Source: Chloroflexota bacterium
Lineage (GTDB): Bacteria; Chloroflexota; Anaerolineae; Caldilineales; Caldilineaceae
NCBI GenBank assembly: GCA_016861025.1
Contig: BOKO01000004.1
Coordinates: 351,150-415,149, forward strand
Reading direction: 5' to 3'
Length of the DNA: 64,000 nucleotides
The notes below the pieces were generated by a model. That model did not search any database, was not told the origin of the DNA, and saw nothing but the letters and a program-made list of their open reading frames with translations. Both the position numbers and the translations under genes were made by a program. This document shows positions 12,801 through 20,000 of this stretch, piece after piece. The stretch's first letter is position 1. Each line of letters starts with the position of its first letter.

Positions 12801-14779
12801 CGAACGATCCGTCGCGCTGCCCGCCGCAGACGGTGACAAAGCTGGTCGAGTATGGCCCGCTGCCGTGCATTGGCTTCACGGTCGATGGCGTCGATCCGAC
12901 CAATATCTGCAAGGACTTCGGCGTAGGCACCCTGGTGCTGACCAAGACCATCGAGTATCGCATCGGCATCGGGCTGGACGCTGGCCGTGGCCGCTTCAAG
13001 CCCTCGGCGTGGCCTGAATCGAGTTCACGCCGGGCGCCAGGTGACATCCAGAACGCGATCCAGGCGCTCAACCAGGCGCGCAACGAGTATGAGCAGGCGA
13101 TCCTCGCCTATCAGGACGGCATAAAGCAGCTCGAAGAGTTCAAGCAGGCTTACGATGCGCGGGCTGAATACATTAAGTCCAAGCGCGAGTTGCTGGTGGG
13201 TGAGAAAGCGACCTCGATTTCGCTGGGCGCTCTTATCCTGACTGCCAAGATCGTCGCGCGGTCAATGGAGACCTACGGCACGACTGTCACCGATTTCGCC
13301 GACGACGCCAGCGACTGCGTCCCAGATGTGCTCGGCTTCTCGAACAGCCTGGGGGCGCCGCCCAAGTGCGCGATGCGCATCGCCGGCTCGACGCTCGGCG
13401 CCGTGGCGAAGGGCGTCAAGTTCGCCGCTGAGCTCTCTATCGACGTGCTCGAATACGCCAACGAGACGGTGCAAAGCTCAATTGCGATTGCAGACTTCGA
13501 CAAGGACACCGACTTTGAGCTGAAGCAGATGGCGCGCGAGATTTACGGGCTGATGCGGCAGGAGCAGCAACTGCGGCTGGCGCTCTTCCTGGCAAAGGAC
13601 AAGGTCAACAGCGCGCAGGGCGACTACGACCAGGTGCTGCAGCGCGGCTTCCGTAAACTGGAGGAGCTGATCCGGCTGCGCAAGCGCTGGGCCGGTCAGA
13701 TCACCGAGCAGCGCTACGGCGACATGGCGTACCGCGTCTTCCTCAGTGACACGCTGCAGAAGTATCGCCGTCAATTCGACCTGGCGCAGCAATATGCCTA
13801 TCTCGCCGCCGCCGCCTACGACTACGAGACGAATCTGGCGATGGGTGACCCGGCCACTGGCAACCAGTTCATGCGCAAGATTGTCGGCATCCGCAGCCTG
13901 GGCGAGCTGCGTCAGCGTCTCGACTTCACCGTCGTACCCGTGATCGGCGCCGGTCTGGCGGATCCGCTGGCGCGCATGTTGGACAACTTCGTCGTGCTCA
14001 AGGGGCAATTGGGCATCAACAACCCACAGGTCGAGAACAACCGCTTCTCGCTCCGTCATGAGCTCTTCCGCCTCGGCGACGAATCGGATGCTGCGTGGCG
14101 GCAAACGCTGCTGCGTTACTATACGCCGAACATCTACGCCAACGACGCGGTGGCGCGGCTTGCCAAACGTCCCTTTGGCGAACAGGGCGCCCAGCCGGGG
14201 CTGGTCATTCCCTTCAGCACCAACATCATCGAAGGACTGAACTTCTTCGGGCAGCCGTTGGGTCCAATGGACAGCGCCTACGACGCCAGCCAGTTCTCGA
14301 CCAAGATCGCCGGCGTTGGCGTCTGGTTCGAGAACTATGACATCAGTCGGCTGGCGCAGACGCCGCGAGTCTACCTGTTGCCGGCGGGCCGCGATGTGAT
14401 TCGCCCGCGCAGCACCACGGGGCGCCTGCGCTATTGGGACATCGTCGAACAGTTGCTGCCGCTGCCGCATGCGTTGGGGCCTGCTGATGTGAGCAGTGCA
14501 CAGTGGATTCCACGCATCAACGGTTTGGCGGGGCAGATGTATGAGGTGCGCGGTCACGCTCGCTTCCGAGCCTACCCGTACACCGCCGACTTCGACCCCA
14601 GCGAGATGGTGAAGGATACGCGGCTGATTGGGCGGTCGGTCTGGAACACCGAATGGCTGCTGGTGATTCCAGGCAGCGCGTTGCTCGCCGATCCAAAGCT
14701 GGGGTTGGAGCGCTTCATCGAAGATGTGACGGACATTTACATCAACTTCGACACGTATGCTTATGCAGGGACGCGCTGA
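869..14779 (+). CDS. giant multidomain exported protein (P-domain, LamG, choice-anchor beta-helix, PKD)
   Basis: A single uninterrupted frame of 4,636 codons. The ATG at 869 has a strong ribosome binding site (gaggag, 856-861) but gives a long N-region before the hydrophobic signal segment. An internal ATG at 947 gives a conventional signal peptide ending near AQS, so the start is uncertain. Visible order: a proprotein-convertase-like P domain (about 1090-1520), a LamG/concanavalin-like lectin domain (about 1530-2140), then four blocks of right-handed beta-helix repeats, each closing with choice-anchor-Q-like motifs (DNGGPTL, DQRGR, DVGAVE) to about 7600. The first block holds a Gly-Gly-x-rich stretch (2500-3420). 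A cohesin-like domain interrupted by a PKD domain (YLWNFGDGS, 9210-9380) follows. Two Asp-rich calcium-loop motifs (near 10730 and 11870) and two long helical/coiled-coil stretches (13040-13200, 13510-13700) come later. No sorting signal or C-terminal membrane anchor is seen. Likely an extracellular adhesion or glycan-binding protein (inference). Confidence 0.85.
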   Translation: MPGSRTNRTTGTPTTCLTVRQIGDNAMKQFALFCTDRLIRRVARLLLALAVSAAALMAGNAVVRAQSTPIEEFNDQRVAFSEANYPCTTPLVYTLNFFDDFTISRVEFEFVATHTYRGDVRVTIISPAGTSVLAIASAGDPFDNFNVRLADDAVNPINNGANDNVDLPTRRFVRPTNPLSPFVGQNAQGAWRVQICDALLGDAGETRLSLLRLFGTTNETMRPVGYWPLNEGSGATTADLSAFGRTGVLRNGPTWTAATPPAIQFDNPSAMRFDGVDDFVEVTMPTGSIRSFTVAFWARREALNRADWIIGRGIASTNLGLHIGFRDTNVFSCGFWNNDLVTPAYTDTDWHHWACTYNHETNLRQIYRDGVLVAQDTPTTDYLGRSGNLVIGRLIANISSFFRGSLDDVRLYSRPLVSGEVRNLAIGVVGVCHARLPNGVVYSSSPQAPFALQDAVDAATPGATIRVAGTCTGAQLRSGSVQLLNLNKNITIEGGYSTSNWDTPDPRANPTTLDALGVGRVVFVRPSTTVVLNNLIITGGRAPDGAAGADATTAGANGENGRAGDDGGGIYNAGNLTIRNSTLHNNVAGNGGVGGRGAIGVTGSDGAGEGFLVSAQSGGTGGTGGSGGAGGAGGRGGAIMTISPLTVEGCTFTNNRSGNGGTGGIGGTGGTGGRGGNGGFLFSAGNGGTGGLGGAGGVGGLAGDGAAIYAAGSTVTVRNSTLTANFAGAGGSGGRGGVGGVGGRGGDTVAALPAGNGGTGGQGGNGGSGNRSGIGGLFNNAGAVNVSHATIVGNNASVAGNGGLGGNGGAGGSGGGRSGGGTGALGSAGASGGGGNGGSNGPSGLGRGLAQTLSGSMLVANTIVGNNAGGNCVGPVNVNQYNLSTDATCGMAEVVTDLRLGALADNGGPTLTMWPQPDSPALDRGDPAFNQSGAVDQRGRPRVANGRTDVGAVELNPVCFANNGTTVFRSENSLAVQTAVDSLGVAGGTVRIAGVCTGAELRSNRWQLAFITSNLALQGGWNSAFTIFNPESQPTVLNAAGAGRVLYLGGTARVQVSDLTLTNGNATALQGQITDGNGWFSGGAVYVESGVVAGLLRTQVTGSTAPTHGGGIYNAGVLSVTQSSVLSNTSGANGGGIRSSGVLTLTESTVANNSAPFTFAGMGGGLNMAGGAAALQRSSIYNNQAGFGAGVFIGAGALTALNTTLSSNVGGTGGGLFVQAAGSADLRFVTIANNSAAAGGSVANYSTNTQVLASIVTVSAGQTNCFGSQPLRSNGGYNRISDLTCNLLGATADDSQNVANIQLEPLSDNGGPTLSHKPAADPNIVDIMPNFVCQTNFTGLDLVDQRNRIRPSLGIRQEGVVVPPADWRCDAGAVELGSEQQRVCGAPLLLGFVGGAPQFSDPLRCDVTTIAEALDRAQTGDTIIINGVVTESVVVNKSVTIRGPFFEEITPGTHMGYVQGSLLPPTSDGAGNGGVFQIQAGREVTIEQLNIRHGAAARGGAIDNAGDLTLDGVTIYASRAANGGAIYNAGSLQIVNSTIVSNTASSGGVIQNGAGGTLGIRYATIAGNSGVIIQNESANAATVAASILSAPTSGQCTGAIAAGGGNIAHNNTCLPGAVSADPLLGPLRDNGGPTLTRAIGADSPAVNIASCTVGVDQRGRERSGDATCDAGAVEYAPATLTVCASCVADAGALRFTNLQEALNMAMSGDEIAIEAGAYTGNFIVYKDVTLRHATIDVSLLTREQSIDVRAILQGSTRSLREQQRLQAPSGSVLSVFSYAATPASGTIAPANDVNVVLRGLTVRRGMNRVGGGIYNRGNLTIYDSTIEGNAAINGWANIDQGVVVGGQEGRGGAIFSSGALALYRSTVSGNQSEFYGGSIYIAGTAAQRATALIESSTLADNRSERLSRQHVMVIDNDILNSGEVRFIRPITETLSGDEIIFQNKLPFQILLIINDSGCNRANLTLSPATLSTEPLICSTSGSDRTVTIRADGLDQVQASITVRALSFVPRGQALYVDDYSDVVVRSSILDNLAGSGANCAGSTNGTLWTLRSGNYNLVSDRSCGFIEAQDLRPAPGQTLPAQLGPLQDNNIIDFQARTISGYAHTHALLPNSPAIDQIPPEVCQAATQQTISLISGNLNRTIEVGDILQWSSNVASVVMLNDGYADARQIELTGSGSQFVSAAVQFNTSGVFSYRVYTTADRRGGATGVITVNNRTRSADQRGMALPQAGVKNRYFCDIGAYEFQTWVVGQPLPRPPIAVGTQAPRWALGASQLDTEDPPYHTWSAATSQNFPLRPSPNDGDADIEPNEILAVSWKTSSEPTSQESIKLSGIVVWPDNPQLHISGTPVNLVHNQVNDGFLVSAVRAFEGLSPADDAAGTIYNSNVFIRTELLAEQGDSYSVVVLGRGNQANATLKVKVVKTISWNSTGVRDVRNEATVCTIGAPLAYSFVDAAGVTVTHSDPEGRSGYILSGIAFDGVMTAAALPVTQNTVDNLLPPAHVRETREGYITPVLNVAPTFNDADTLNGGHDMRIAWYRPDERNVAWPVKSVGYRCLWPANPPQIVIASELGSEIDGQTVLDPDLFGSPTVYHQPSVNVPGYNPNDEHALLAASNLGNKEPALYALRTDLATQPYVLLKYRDPREDNRLKIAVYQVRLTRAPQPITNTSLLSGTITVLAGQSGGASVAAATVGAAAAPPVTLRIGSGDLPAGGVVRVPVEALGAQNLYSMTVRVRYDPSLLQPTACVTNRQDFVEAPFGLELQTDAPARPLRVIRMQAVLSSGADVQYLWNFGDGSTRIAGPSVSHVYGAVGTYTVTVTASTGGFAPLSASTTVVVANNALPGRLSPPTATGCRIEPDGSANALVLTLRARNKHGVSGALTLSDITFRGVGAAPAGDTPTTLALSAPSLLGPDYRSLRYDVTAGNPIFAPTPLRNLLDIQPCAQTKAADLTARPFWKDFKGGLWARAAGQMDVLYYYPVQPGFHFSDAQAATVGLGGLTPTQRIGRCVPWLHAENPATTIADGSVRVYPVNYQVAWPPLPALLTVGETVYERSKGGISGVATQLAVAKIYDDEAPGVWNDVQQKIVISGSQTVRSVAELIDPISEVRVPLGIIFDGNPSLPVTIKSQRLLFGGGQSILGTTDYEVTLPFALRSRILFDDLRGELIFRGYYDGASPAYIKGDPLLLLNVMSAADRTRLRLLCENEQGQLRPNSEPARSQCSTYLSAIDALYHKTRNPRELDLCRAPDGALFTGDPKPATNQGARVAAISAACPTGTHRDGRPDQAFLIDVQDTNNDGLPEPYEGLGKGKALTAGNADGTGYITLAYNNDPSLGGLPVSLQVIQVGCTVDSEGIDSTYRGNLLVIESDNLFDEKLTLRHTGDFGGQPENFDFEWWIAEVDETAVSPSVLPPAYPWRPWTKVEPGATRVESEITIEGANPTTLADNWLIMRYKGYAACGNRYRYSAFAGDPSAKPSELRAQFAPGWIKRVTSGLNPFDARVNNFVSAPVNTTIDMIRQAGKRYEGPVAMSNDPEVLNSIGLIEGYQTVLERGRSLSIDSNINSQGANAALLNVTSRIANLYMLLASDAYVDALDPTVALGTNSVVGRRATSLFAFMNQFRPDLFGPIDEELALLRGRDETLGGVAAAPTYNRLTWNFTNGDGEVAYVQNYNVKDYNQDGFVDEADAALMYPQGHGDAWGHYLTALKGYYRLLRHPSFTWIPRAEPIGVAGAPVVVDYYDEQRFAIAAAAKAKVGAEIVNLTYRKYYADPQSQELVDSKIDPSDNTRRAWGVVDWAQRAGQGAYFDWLVANAMVPAEDDRYTDVRKIDRSTVEALAEIPEHYAAIQQQLDNADSGFNPLGLVGNAMLFDIDPVLSADGVTHFEQIFNRAVASLNNALIVYDYANEMKIAQREAQNEQWDFVQSIIEQDRALISELIELFGYPYDADIGVNGTYPAGYNGPDIYNYDLWDRIDLTDYQKRCSEAVANDPSRCPPQTVTKLVEYGPLPCIGFTVDGVDPTNICKDFGVGTLVLTKTIEYRIGIGLDAGRGRFKPSAWPESSSRRAPGDIQNAIQALNQARNEYEQAILAYQDGIKQLEEFKQAYDARAEYIKSKRELLVGEKATSISLGALILTAKIVARSMETYGTTVTDFADDASDCVPDVLGFSNSLGAPPKCAMRIAGSTLGAVAKGVKFAAELSIDVLEYANETVQSSIAIADFDKDTDFELKQMAREIYGLMRQEQQLRLALFLAKDKVNSAQGDYDQVLQRGFRKLEELIRLRKRWAGQITEQRYGDMAYRVFLSDTLQKYRRQFDLAQQYAYLAAAAYDYETNLAMGDPATGNQFMRKIVGIRSLGELRQRLDFTVVPVIGAGLADPLARMLDNFVVLKGQLGINNPQVENNRFSLRHELFRLGDESDAAWRQTLLRYYTPNIYANDAVARLAKRPFGEQGAQPGLVIPFSTNIIEGLNFFGQPLGPMDSAYDASQFSTKIAGVGVWFENYDISRLAQTPRVYLLPAGRDVIRPRSTTGRLRYWDIVEQLLPLPHALGPADVSSAQWIPRINGLAGQMYEVRGHARFRAYPYTADFDPSEMVKDTRLIGRSVWNTEWLLVIPGSALLADPKLGLERFIEDVTDIYINFDTYAYAGTR

Positions 14780-14815
14780 GATGCGCACCGGGTTGGCAGC
14801 CTGTGGAGTGATGGT

Positions 14816-14881
14816 GGATGCGGTTCGCAACCGCACTTCCCGATTCATACAGGGGAGTGCGGTTGCGAACCGCACCTACAG
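14816..14881. repeat. pair of REP-like palindromes
   Basis: Two imperfect copies of a palindrome built on tgcggtt(n2)aaccgca lie in the 150-bp gap after the giant gene (14819-14835 and 14857-14873), the second followed by cctacag. The 17-bp core tgcggttcgcaaccgca of the first copy recurs exactly at 40702-40718, and related ggtgcggtctcagaccgca forms occur at 16921-16990. These look like a dispersed intergenic REP family. Confidence 0.7.
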
Positions 14882-14932
14882 AATAGGGTTTGAAGGATTT
14901 CACACCGTGAACGTGCTGGTGGGGAGTAGCCG

Positions 14933-16906
14933 ATGAAAAATCAACACAGCATCGCTCGTTCGTTTCAACTGATGGCAGTCGGCGTGTTGTTGCTTTTGTT
15001 CGGCTGGCTGACGACCGGGCGCGCGACGGCGCAGTCTGCCGGCCCCCTGCCGCTTCCCGACATGCTCATCTACGGCACCGTGACCAACACCACTGGCGAT
15101 CCGGTTGAGAGCGGGACGATCAAGGCGCTGCTCAACGGGCAGACCATTGCCACCGCCGAGATCGGTGCGATCAACGGCACGGATTACAGCTACGTGCTGG
15201 CGGCGCCGATCGGCATGTTGAAGCCGGGCAGCACGGCGCGCGGGACGGGCATCGCGCTGACGGGCGATGCATTGACCTTCCTGGTCAACGATCTCCCTGC
15301 CTATTATCAAGACCCGGTGACCAGCCTCACGGTCAACGAACTGCGCATCCCGTCGGGGGCGGCCGGGCGCGGCTTTGTGCTCAACCTCTCCCTGCCCGAC
15401 GCCATGCGCTATCTGATCGGCGATGTCAACGCCAATGGTGCGCGCAACGCCGCCGACGCCATGCTCACGCTCAAATACGACATCGGCCTGATTATCGGCG
15501 TGACGAGCTTCCCGCCTGGCCCCAATACCGTCTACCTGCCGCTGTGCGACATCGTCGAGAACGGGCGCTGCGATTCGAGCGACGCGCTGCGCGTCCTGCA
15601 ATGCGACGTCGGCTTGACCACGGTCACCTGCCCGATGACGACGATCCCGGCGGTGCGCGGCGCCAATGCCATGACGCAGCTTGCTGCAACGCCGGCGCCG
15701 GATGCAACGCTGCGCGCGGCGGACGCCGCAAGCATCGGGCTGCGAGTGGAGGTCGCTGAGGCTGCGGACGCGGCAGGCGTCGAGGTGCGCGTGCTGCTCA
15801 ACCGCGGCGCTGACCGCTTTGGCGCCGCAATGTTTGAGCTTCAATACGACTCTGCGCTGCTGACGCCGACGACGTGCGAAGCCAATCCGGGCGAGGCGTT
15901 TAGCATGGCAGCCTGCAACCCCGCCTACGCGCCAGGCGTGGTGCGCTTTAACGCCATCGCCGCCACGGGCGCAGCCGATGGCGCCACGCTTGTCACATTG
16001 CATTTCCAGCGGATCGGCGAGATTGCAGGTCAGACGCCGAACTTCACGCTCACCGCCAACGACCTCATCGGCGTGGATAGCGCCGGGCTAGACTGGAGTG
16101 TTGAAACCACAGATACGTCGGAAGCACCGGACATGCAGATGCAGCATTGGCTGTTCCTGCCTTCTGTTGTCAACCAGTTTGGACAGGCGGCGCTTGAATC
16201 CGGCCCTGAGGTTAATGCGGCGCCGACATCTGAACCGACGGCGACGCCTACCGAGGAACCTTCGCCAACGGTGGAGACGACGCCAACGCCTGAACCAACT
16301 ATGACGCCAACCGAGGCGCCTTCACCGACGGCGGAGGCGACGCCAACGCCTGAACCGACGGTGGCGCCCACTGAGGAGCTTTCACCAACGGTGGAAACGA
16401 CGCCGACGCTCGAACCAACGGTGACGCCCACCGAAGAGCTTTCACCAACGGTGGAAACGACGCCGACGCTCGAACCGACGGTGACGCCAACCGAGGAGCT
16501 TTCGCCGACAGTGGAGACGACGCCGACGCCTGAACCGACGATGACGCCAACCGAGGCGCCTTCACCGACGGCGACGGCGGAAGAAACAATGGCGCCGATA
16601 GAGGCGCCAACTGCCGAACCGACTGCGCCGCCAGCCGAGGAATCGACGCCAACGACGCCGCCTGAATCAGCCGCTTTGTCGCCGCCGCAGAGCCAATTCT
16701 CGCTCTACCTGCCGGCGGTCAGCAGCGGCGTAATCACAACCACCGTCAGCGCCGGCGATGCGCCAGCAATCGATGACGTCGCCCCTGCGCCAGAAGCTGA
16801 AGCATCGCGGGGGATCGAGGCGCCCATTGCTGCGCTGCCGTCGAACGGGCAATCGCGCAGTTGGCTCGGCTTTGCAGCGCGCCGTCTGCACAGGCGGCGC
16901 ACATAG
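14933..16906 (+). CDS. exported protein with dockerin-like pair, cohesin-like domain and Pro/Thr linker
   Basis: 657 aa, with a good ribosome binding site (ggggag) before the ATG. Residues 1-35 form a signal peptide. An unknown beta-rich domain follows (about 40-155). Next is a dockerin type I-like pair of calcium loops (DVNANGARNAADA, then CDIVENGRCDSSDA) at about 160-225, followed by a cohesin-like domain at about 260-385. A long Glu/Pro/Thr linker made of 20-residue repeats (about 430-545) leads to a short LYLPAV-type C-terminal segment. Dockerin and cohesin modules normally pair to build extracellular complexes, so carrying both in one chain suggests self-assembly or binding to the neighbouring multi-cohesin protein (inference). 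No catalytic domain is visible. It lies between REP-like repeats in a run of three exported proteins. Confidence 0.8.
   Translation: MKNQHSIARSFQLMAVGVLLLLFGWLTTGRATAQSAGPLPLPDMLIYGTVTNTTGDPVESGTIKALLNGQTIATAEIGAINGTDYSYVLAAPIGMLKPGSTARGTGIALTGDALTFLVNDLPAYYQDPVTSLTVNELRIPSGAAGRGFVLNLSLPDAMRYLIGDVNANGARNAADAMLTLKYDIGLIIGVTSFPPGPNTVYLPLCDIVENGRCDSSDALRVLQCDVGLTTVTCPMTTIPAVRGANAMTQLAATPAPDATLRAADAASIGLRVEVAEAADAAGVEVRVLLNRGADRFGAAMFELQYDSALLTPTTCEANPGEAFSMAACNPAYAPGVVRFNAIAATGAADGATLVTLHFQRIGEIAGQTPNFTLTANDLIGVDSAGLDWSVETTDTSEAPDMQMQHWLFLPSVVNQFGQAALESGPEVNAAPTSEPTATPTEEPSPTVETTPTPEPTMTPTEAPSPTAEATPTPEPTVAPTEELSPTVETTPTLEPTVTPTEELSPTVETTPTLEPTVTPTEELSPTVETTPTPEPTMTPTEAPSPTATAEETMAPIEAPTAEPTAPPAEESTPTTPPESAALSPPQSQFSLYLPAVSSGVITTTVSAGDAPAIDDVAPAPEAEASRGIEAPIAALPSNGQSRSWLGFAARRLHRRRT
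16226..16575 (+). repeat. 60-bp in-frame tandem repeats (Pro/Thr linker)
   Basis: About six tandem units of 60 bp encode 20-residue PSPTVETTPTPEPT-type repeats. The units starting near 16376 and 16436 are almost identical over 60 bp, which points to recent duplication by slippage or recombination. Confidence 0.85.
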
Positions 16907-16920
16907 AAACCGGGTGCTTG

Positions 16921-16989
16921 TAGGTGCGGTCTCAGACCGCAAGATGTTGCCTCAAAAGAGACGTGTGCGGTCTAGAGATCGCGCCTACG
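16921..16989. repeat. REP-like palindromic repeats
   Basis: taggtgcggtctcagaccgc at 16921-16940 and an inverted, degenerate partner ending in gcgcctacga at 16963-16990. Together they form a long potential hairpin with flanking taggtgcg/cgcctacg ends. They are related to the palindromes at 14816 and 40701. The second copy abuts the start of the next gene. Confidence 0.6.
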
Positions 16990-17002
16990 AATGGGATTCG
17001 CT

Positions 17003-20000
17003 ATGAGAACGGGTGGCGGTTGGCCGGCCCTGATCGGGATAGTGGTGCTTGTCGGCGTCGCCCTGCTGGGTTGGCGAGCTGACGCGCTGCCTGCCGCTCG
17101 CGCCGTCGTTGCTGACACCGCTTTGGTGCGCATCGGGTCGGGCGAAACGCCAAGCTACACGATAGCGCCTGGCGGCGAACGCACGCTTACGATCGAGGTC
17201 GTGGGCGCCGCCGATCTGGGCGCCGCCACCCTGCTCCTGGCGTATGATCCCGCATTGGTGCAGGTGGTCGGCTGTACGGCGTTGCCGCCCGCTGCCGCCG
17301 ACTTTGCACTCTGCAACTCAGCCTACGCCCCAGGGGTTGTGCGTTTTTCGTTGTTGGCTGCTGAAGGCGTCAACGGCGCCTTCCCGCTCTTCACGTTGAC
17401 GCTGCGCGCGCTTGGCCCCTCCGGCAGCACTGCACAGCTTGCTCTGTCGGCGCCACAGTTCGCCGATGTGCGCGGCGTTGAGCTTCCTGTGCAGCTTGCT
17501 GGCGGAGCATTGGTGATCAGCGGCCCCGATCGGCCTGCTGAGGCGCTGCTCCGTCTCGACCCGGTAAATAGCAATATCACGCCCGGACAGAACACTACAG
17601 TCGCCATTCGCCTTGATGTGACCCCGGAGCGCCCCGTGGCGGCGGCGACGATGCTCCTGCAGTACGATCCGCAGGTTGTGCGACCGGTGCAATGCACGGC
17701 GCCTGCGGGTTCCACACTGCAGGGCGCATGCAACGTCAACTTTAACCGCACACAAGGGCTGGTTAAGTTCAATCTGTTGGCTACCGATGGTGTCAGCGGG
17801 CAGATGCATTTGTATGATCTCGTCTTCGAGGTGGTGGGGACGGCGGCGCCTGGCGCCGTCAGTTCATTGACGCTTTCGGTGGAGGCAATGGTCGATGTGC
17901 AGTCGATACCGTTGCGCTGGCGCGCAGAGCACGGCAGACTGACGGTCATAGCCGGGCCATCGAACGCAGCGCAACTGCTCGTGGGCGGTGTGGAGGGCGG
18001 CGGGCAGTACACGCTCGAACATGGCGCGCAGATTACCGTGCCGGTGTGGGTTGCGGATGTCGTTGATCTGGGGGCAGCCACGGTTGCGCTCACCTTCAAT
18101 CCGACGCTGCTGGAGCCGCTTCGATGTGTGGTCAACGACAGCACGCCGGGCATCGATGGCGGTCATTGTTTGATCGAGCAGGGGCGCGTGCTGGCAAACT
18201 TCATTTCCGGTCAAGGGTTCAGCGGCAGCACGCCGTTGTTCGAGGTGATCTTCACGCCGCGTGCGGGTGCACCGGCCGGCGAGAGCGCTGTGTTGCTGCT
18301 CGATGCGTCCAACTTCGCCGATGTCACCGCTGCGCCGCTGCCCTGGCGTGTGCGCAACGGCGCTGTTGGCGTGCTGCCAGGCGCCCCATCGAATCTACCG
18401 TTGATCGGTCTGGATCTGAGCGACTCCGTCCCCTTGTCTCTGGCGCAAGATGGTTTGGTCACGGTTACGGTCAGCATCAGCGGGGCGATCGATGTTGGTG
18501 TAGCCACGATCGTTGTCACGTTTGATCCAACGGTTGTGAAAGTGGTTTCTTGTACGCCAACAAATTTGCTTGACGGCGTCATGTGCGTGATTGGTGAGGG
18601 TGAGGTGCGCATCACATTTCTGTCCGGGGGCGGATTCACAGGTTCGGCGCCGATTGCCAGCCTGGTGTTCCGGGCGGCTGATGAGGCGGAGGTCGGCGAC
18701 CAGACCAATCTGGTGTTGACGGTGCTCACCTTCACCGATGTTGGCGGCGAATCGCTGCGCTATCAGGTGTCGACCGGAACCATCCAGATCACCGAGGCCA
18801 AAAATCTCGCGTCGGATGTACTGTTGCGCCTCACTCCTGCCTTTTTCGATGTCATTCCGGGGAGGCAATTTCAGGTGCGAGTGGAGGCGCTGATCGACGC
18901 ACTCAAGCTGCCTCAAGGGCTTGATGTGGTGACGCTGCGCCTGCTCTACGATCCGGCGGTGGTGCGGCCGATCGAATGCATTCTTAACACCGACGCTTTT
19001 CTAGGCGGAGGTTGCAACCTTGCTTTTGCGCGCAATCAGATCCGGCTGTCGCTTGTGGGCGGAGCCGGCGCTTCCAGCTTGTTCGGTCTGGCGCGAATTC
19101 GCTTTGAGACAGTCGGGAAACCTGGCGATAGCACTACGCTGCGGTTGGGGGTGGATGCACTGTTGGGCAGGGAGGCGGCTGTCGCCAATTATCGCACGCA
19201 GTCAGCACGGGTGGTGGTCACACTTGACGGCGATGGCGTGCCGGACGAGATTGAAAACGGTGCGCCCAACAACGGCGACGGCAACAATGATGGCATTCCC
19301 GACGCCGAGCAACTTCACGTCACATCACTGCTGTCGCCGATCACGGGCAACTATGTGACGTTGGTGGGGCCGGTTGGCAGTTGTATGAACGATGTGCGAA
19401 TCCTGTCCAATCCTTCACCCGAAGACACACCCATCGGCTGGAGCGCTGTTCTAGGCTTCCTGAGTTTTACGCTCGGCTGCCTGCCGCCGGGAAGCAACGC
19501 TACGGTGGAAGTGTTGCTGCACGGGGAAACGGTGCTTGAGCTGAATCAGTTCTTTATCTATGCGCCGCCCGGTGCACCGGGTGGGAGCGGATGGCAGCCT
19601 TTTTTGTTGGAAGATAATCTCGGCGCTTCGTTCACCGCCACGGGAGTTGTGCTGCATCTGGCGGATGGACGGAAGGGCGACAATGACGCCGCGGAGAATG
19701 GTCAGATCGAGTTCTTGGGCGCGCCGGGGAAACTCGGCGTTGCAATCGGCGTTGTTCCCAAGCGGCTTGTAATTTCACCGACGCGTGCTGGTTCGTATGG
19801 CGTCGTATTGCTGGCGCGCCCACTGGCGCCGGTGTTGGTCAGCCTGACGACCGGTGGTCGCGTGGCGACCACGCCAACGCAGTTGCTCTTTACGCTCGAT
19901 AACTGGTCGGTCATGCAGACAGTGACAGTGCGTGTTGCCAGCGGCGTTCCTGTTCCTAATTCCGATTTGATTCGGCACAGCGCAACTAGCGCCGATGCCG

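Noticed and set aside
13478..14875. 465-codon minus-strand open frame
   Set aside because: Lies opposite the coiled-coil end of the giant protein and runs over a REP palindrome; no motif or ribosome site.
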